Assembly (NCBI GenBank): GCA_024640205.1
Contig: JAHEFL010000041.1
Location: forward strand, 1 to 9,434
DNA length: 9,434 nt
Reading direction: 5' to 3'
Origin: Flavobacteriales bacterium
Lineage (GTDB): Bacteria; Bacteroidota; Bacteroidia; Flavobacteriales_F; PHOS-HE28
Shown in pieces: positions 6,505 to 9,434 of this stretch; position 1 is the first letter of the stretch; each line of letters opens with the position of its first letter. The position numbers and the translations under genes were made by a program. The notes beneath the pieces were generated by a model. That model saw only the letters and a program-made list of their open reading frames with translations. It made no database searches and was not told where the DNA came from.

Positions 6505-7824
6505 ATGGGACGAAGGGGGATAGGAACCTTGATACTACTGGCCACGTTAAGCGTGATCGGTGTTGTAGTGACCCAATTGATGTGGCTGCAACAGGCCTCC
6601 CGCTATCGGGAGGAACAGGTTGAATTGAACAGGGAGCAGGCCATGCAACTTGAAAAGCAGTTCAACGATCGGGTCGTCATTGCACTTACGGATGTCACCG
6701 AACAGATCCTTTCGATCAACAAGGACCCGAGTGACCTGTACGATGCAGTGAAGCAGGAACGGCCCAACTACTTCGCGGTAACGATCAACGATACGCTTCA
6801 CCCGTACCTATTGGAATCCATGCTGAAAAAGGAGTTCAGCCGGCGGAACATCAAGGAGGACTTCGAGTATGGGATCTACGATTGTTTCACGGACAGCGTG
6901 GTGTATGGGAATTACGTAACGGTCGATACCACGGGAACGGATAGCATCACGCACACGAAGCTGCTGAAGCTGGACAAGGACGGCCACTATTTCGGGGTCT
7001 ATTTCCCCAATCGACACAGCACTCTGTGGGAGGAGGACCCGGTACGATGGACCTGGATCTTTCCGGCCATCGTCACGCTCATCGTGTTCAGCTTCTTCGC
7101 CTACAGCGTGTGGGTGATCCTTAGGCAGAAGAAGCTGAGCGTGATGAAGAATGATTTCATCGGGAACATGACGCATGAGCTGAAGACCCCGATCAGTACC
7201 ATCGCGCTGAGTGCGGAGGTCATCGGGGATCCTGATATCGTCAACGAACCGGAACGACTGAAGGAATACGCACGGATCATCCGAGGGGAGAACGAACGGT
7301 TGCGTATCCAAGTGGAGCGGGTGCTTCAACTCTCCACGTTGGACCGCGATGACCTCCGATTGGAACGGGAACAGGTGAACATGCACGAGGTCATCGAGCT
7401 CGTTGCGGATTCATTGAAACTACCGCTTCAGGAACGCCGGGCTTCACTGGAACTGAAGCTCGATGCCGATCGCCACATCGTGAGAGGTGATGGTGTGCAT
7501 TTGACGAACAGTGTTTTCAACCTGGTGGACAATGCGTTGAAATACGGACCCGAGGACACCATCATACACATCCGCACCTCCAGCAACGGATACTTTGAAT
7601 TCTCCGTTCAGGACCATGGCATCGGAATGCGAAAGGAGGACCTTAACCACATTTTCGAGCGTTTCTACCGGGTCCATACAGGGAATGTTCACGACGTGAA
7701 GGGGTTCGGCCTGGGCTTGCACTATGTGCAACAGATCGTGAAAGCACATGGTGGTACGATAGGTGTACGGAGCGAGCTTGGTGTTGGAAGCACGTTCACG
7801 CTCAAACTTCCTGTGCGGTCATGA
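6505..7824 (+). CDS. Membrane sensor histidine kinase (RprX-like)
   Basis: A 439-residue sensor kinase that should phosphorylate the response regulator encoded downstream. The N-terminus has membrane segment 1 (about 7-27), a periplasmic region of about 150 residues that I do not recognise, and membrane segment 2 (about 184-206). The HisKA H-box follows, with H224 in FIGNMTHELKTP. The ATPase domain has the N-box (N339 and N343 in FNLVDNALKYG), DHGIG (370-374), an F-box ERFYR, KGFGLGL (399-405) and GSTFTLKLPV at the end. There is no room for a HAMP domain: only 17 residues separate membrane segment 2 from the phospho-His. The ATG at 6505 is preceded by CAGGACC and puts the first membrane segment next to a short basic N-terminus (MGRRG). 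An in-frame ATG at 6370 would add 45 unrelated residues and is rejected. The signal sensed is unknown. The overall form resembles Bacteroides RprX. Confidence 0.88.
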   Translation: MGRRGIGTLILLATLSVIGVVVTQLMWLQQASRYREEQVELNREQAMQLEKQFNDRVVIALTDVTEQILSINKDPSDLYDAVKQERPNYFAVTINDTLHPYLLESMLKKEFSRRNIKEDFEYGIYDCFTDSVVYGNYVTVDTTGTDSITHTKLLKLDKDGHYFGVYFPNRHSTLWEEDPVRWTWIFPAIVTLIVFSFFAYSVWVILRQKKLSVMKNDFIGNMTHELKTPISTIALSAEVIGDPDIVNEPERLKEYARIIRGENERLRIQVERVLQLSTLDRDDLRLEREQVNMHEVIELVADSLKLPLQERRASLELKLDADRHIVRGDGVHLTNSVFNLVDNALKYGPEDTIIHIRTSSNGYFEFSVQDHGIGMRKEDLNHIFERFYRVHTGNVHDVKGFGLGLHYVQQIVKAHGGTIGVRSELGVGSTFTLKLPVRS

Positions 7825-7834
7825 TCAGGCTGTT

Positions 7835-7850
7835 GTCACCGACCGTTGAC
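7835..7850. repeat. Imperfect 16-bp palindrome between kinase and regulator genes
   Basis: The sequence GTCACCGACCGTTGAC matches its own reverse complement at 12 of 16 positions, with perfect outer arms GTCA/TGAC. It lies in the 79-bp gap between the kinase stop and the regulator start. It could be a dimer binding site for the regulator, but one palindrome of this quality can occur by chance and I did not see a second copy in the divergent region. Confidence 0.2.
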
Positions 7851-7903
7851 CTGCCCCATGTCCGGATAGGAGATCCTAATGGAACACGAATAAACCTTCA
7901 TTC

Positions 7904-8608
7904 ATGAGCGACACCAAGGCCAGTATCCTACTTGTGGAGGACGACCAGAACCTCGGATTCGTGATCCAGGATGCGTTGCGGCGGAAGGGCTATCTCGTGC
8001 ACCTGGCGCGCGATGGCAAGGAAGGCTTGAAGCAATTCAACGACCATCCTTACGATCTCTGCGTGCTTGATGTCATGCTTCCCCAGAAGGATGGATTCAC
8101 TCTGGCGGAGGACATACGGCTCGTGAACGAACAAGTGCCGATCATCTTTCTCACAGCCAAGAGCCAGACCGATGATCGGATCGCAGGATTCAAGGCGGGA
8201 GGTGATGATTACCTGACCAAGCCATTCAGCCATGAGGAACTTATCCTTCGGATCGAGGCGATCCTCAGGCGCACCATGGGAAAGGGCGATGACCCCAGGG
8301 TACGCGAAGTGTTCGAGCTGGGAACGTTCACCTTTGATCACCGGAATCTGGCGCTGAGCCATCCAGGGGGTGAGCGGAAGCTGACACGCAAGGAGGGGGA
8401 GGTATTACGTCTTCTGTGCATGCACGAGGACCAGGTCCTTCCAAGGGAGTTGGTATTGAACATGGTCTGGGGTGATGACACGTATTTCCTGGGTCGTAGT
8501 TTGGATGTGTTCATCAGCCGTTTGAGGAAGTACCTCAAGGCCGATGAAAAAGTGGCGATCGTGAACGTGCACGGCGTTGGCTTCAGGCTTCAGGTGGAGC
8601 GGTCCTGA
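7904..8608 (+). CDS. OmpR-family response regulator (RprY-like)
   Basis: A 234-residue DNA-binding response regulator. The receiver domain (about 6-123) has the acidic pocket E12-D13-D14, phospho-acceptor D56 in CVLDVMLP, switch T84 in FLTAK and K106 in LTKPF. The winged-helix effector domain (about 137-232) has LTRKEGEVLRLL, the recognition-helix region RSLDVFISRLRKYL (198-211) and the wing VNVHGVGFRL near the end. All key residues are present, so the protein should be functional. Phrases such as YDLCVLDVM, KDGFTLA and RIEAILRR closely match RprY of Bacteroides, recalled from memory rather than aligned. The ATG at 7904 directly precedes the first beta-strand. The gene lies 79 bp after the kinase on the same strand and is probably in one transcript with it, though the gap could hold its own promoter. 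The target genes are unknown; nothing here links it to the uptake operon. Confidence 0.92.
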   Translation: MSDTKASILLVEDDQNLGFVIQDALRRKGYLVHLARDGKEGLKQFNDHPYDLCVLDVMLPQKDGFTLAEDIRLVNEQVPIIFLTAKSQTDDRIAGFKAGGDDYLTKPFSHEELILRIEAILRRTMGKGDDPRVREVFELGTFTFDHRNLALSHPGGERKLTRKEGEVLRLLCMHEDQVLPRELVLNMVWGDDTYFLGRSLDVFISRLRKYLKADEKVAIVNVHGVGFRLQVERS

Positions 8609-8620
8609 CCTATGGAAAAT

Positions 8621-8650
8621 GAAAGCGCGCCCCTTCCCGGACGCGCTTTC
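8621..8650. terminator. Probable bidirectional terminator hairpin between convergent genes
   Basis: GAAAGCGCG at 8621-8629 pairs perfectly with CGCGCTTTC at 8642-8650, a 9-bp stem with a 12-nt loop. It lies between the response regulator stop (8608) and the YqeY stop (8672), which converge. Reading leftward, the stem is followed by ATTTTCC, a short U-rich run; reading rightward it is followed by CCCTTTCCC, which is poorer in T. It therefore fits termination of the ftsZ-yqeY transcript best, and probably serves both directions. Confidence 0.65.
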
Positions 8651-8671
8651 CCTTTCCCAACCTTTCCTTGC

Positions 8672-9124
8672 TCAGTTCCCGCTGAGCAATTGTTTTACCA
8701 GTGTGGCGACCAGGCTTCCATCCGCCTTACCTGCGAAGCGTTTGTTCGCTTCACCCATTACCTGGCCCATGGCCTTCATATCCTGGGCACCAAGCTCCTG
8801 GATAAGTCCCTTCAACCCCGTCATGATCTCTGCCTCGCTCATCCGCCTGGGGAGATAGGTTTCGATCACATCCGCCTGTGCCTCCTCCTCCGCAGCGAGT
8901 TCCGGCCTTTCCTGTGCGTGGTAGATCTCCGCGCTTTCCTGTCGCTGTTTGTACAACTTGCTCAGGATCCTGATCCCCGCCGCTTCATCCAGGGTCTCAT
9001 CACCACCCTTCGTCATCTCCAGGATAAGCGCACTCTTGATCGCACGCAGCGCGTTGAGCTTGTCCTTCTCGCGAGCGAGCATGGCCGATCTGATATCGGC
9101 ATCTATGCGTTCTTTCAGGTCCAT
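8672..9124 (-). CDS. YqeY-family protein (GatB/YqeY domain)
   Basis: A 150-residue soluble, helical protein of the GatB/YqeY family, the usual length. It starts MDLKERIDADIRSAM and contains the family's typical features: LNALRAIKSAL near 24-34, QRQESAEIY near 60-68, ETYLPRRMSEAEI near 87-99, and the C-terminal MGQVMGEANKRFAGKADG with LVKQLL. The domain is related to the tRNA-binding tail of GatB, and stand-alone members are often labelled amidotransferase-like, but their role is not well defined; there is no catalytic amidase here. The ATG at 9124 matches the family's start. An upstream in-frame ATG at 9154 overlaps the ftsZ stop (TAATG) and would add ten residues; I consider it less likely. 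The gene follows ftsZ by 29 bp and is probably co-transcribed with it, an arrangement common in Bacteroidota. Confidence 0.9.
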   Translation of the reverse strand: MDLKERIDADIRSAMLAREKDKLNALRAIKSALILEMTKGGDETLDEAAGIRILSKLYKQRQESAEIYHAQERPELAAEEEAQADVIETYLPRRMSEAEIMTGLKGLIQELGAQDMKAMGQVMGEANKRFAGKADGSLVATLVKQLLSGN

Positions 9125-9153
9125 GGCTATCGTTACAGTGGCCGATCCCTGCA

Positions 9154-9434
9154 TTAATCCACGTTATCGTGCAGGTACGGATTGTTGCGTTTCAACTCTA
9201 CACGGCGTTCCCCGTTCTCGTCCGTTTCCTCGTTCAAGGTATAACGACTGATGTTGGAATCCATGCTCGGCTGTGCATTATTCAATTGGAGGTTCTTCCG
9301 CTTGTAAGCGGGTTCACGCTCCAGTTCCGACAGGCCACTTGGGGTCCTGAGGCGGGTGGAGAACTCCCTGATATGTGACTGCCGATCCTCCACACGCGAG
9401 GTATGCTCCTCGGGGCTCAGTTTGGCTTCGTTCA
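9154..9434 (-). CDS. ftsZ: Cell division protein FtsZ, C-terminal part (5' end outside window)
   Basis: The frame is open from the right window edge to a TAA at 9154-9156 and gives about 92 residues. They match the Bacteroidota FtsZ tail after the GTPase and C-terminal core: a charged linker with RLRTPSGLSELEREPAYKR, then LNNAQP, SNISRYTLNEE and the terminal NNPYLHDNVD. FtsZ is the tubulin-like GTPase that forms the division ring; this part contains the linker and the end peptide that binds membrane tethers such as FtsA. The GTPase domain is beyond the window and cannot be checked. An in-frame GTG at 9393 is internal, not a start. The downstream yqeY gene supports the assignment. Confidence 0.88.
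   Translation of the reverse strand, partial: NEAKLSPEEHTSRVEDRQSHIREFSTRLRTPSGLSELEREPAYKRKNLQLNNAQPSMDSNISRYTLNEETDENGERRVELKRNNPYLHDNVD

Noticed and set aside
8612..9157. Plus-strand open frame of 181 codons opposite yqeY.
   Set aside because: It starts in the terminator region and is the antisense shadow of yqeY; no family features are visible.

Overview
The window looks like a chromosomal segment of a Bacteroidota bacterium, probably a moderately GC-rich lineage of Flavobacteriales. Four things point there: a secreted protein with a type IX secretion (T9SS) C-terminal sorting domain; a TonB-dependent receptor with an N-terminal carboxypeptidase-regulatory-like domain; HmuY-like proteins; and an FtsZ tail ending in HDNVD directly upstream of a YqeY gene. 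I see no insertion sequence, CRISPR array, tRNA, rRNA or phage gene. The assignment to a group is inference from gene content.

Left part (1-6346). A truncated plus-strand gene ends at 100; its last 32 residues look like the end of an outer-membrane beta-barrel protein. Facing it is a minus-strand series, read from right to left: an ArnT/PMT-like membrane glycosyltransferase (6346-4748), a T9SS-exported HmuY-like protein (4596-3361), an HmuR-like TonB-dependent receptor starting at TTG (3325-1073), and an HmuY-like lipoprotein (1076-108) whose start overlaps the receptor stop. The last three form a tight probable operon for capture and outer-membrane import of heme or a similar ligand. The two HmuY-like proteins resemble each other. 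Each seems to contain two HmuY-like halves, but they reach the cell surface by different routes: T9SS for one, lipobox/SPII for the other. This is the most interesting part of the window.

Middle part (6347-8608). A divergent intergenic region of about 158 bp separates the glycosyltransferase from a plus-strand two-component system: a membrane histidine kinase without a HAMP domain (6505-7824) and an OmpR-type response regulator (7904-8608) resembling the Bacteroides RprX/RprY pair.

Right part (8609-9434). A perfect 9-bp stem at 8621-8650 lies between convergent genes and probably ends transcription from both sides. Beyond it on the minus strand are a YqeY-family protein (9124-8672) and the 3' end of ftsZ (9434-9154), the usual end of a Bacteroidota division cluster.
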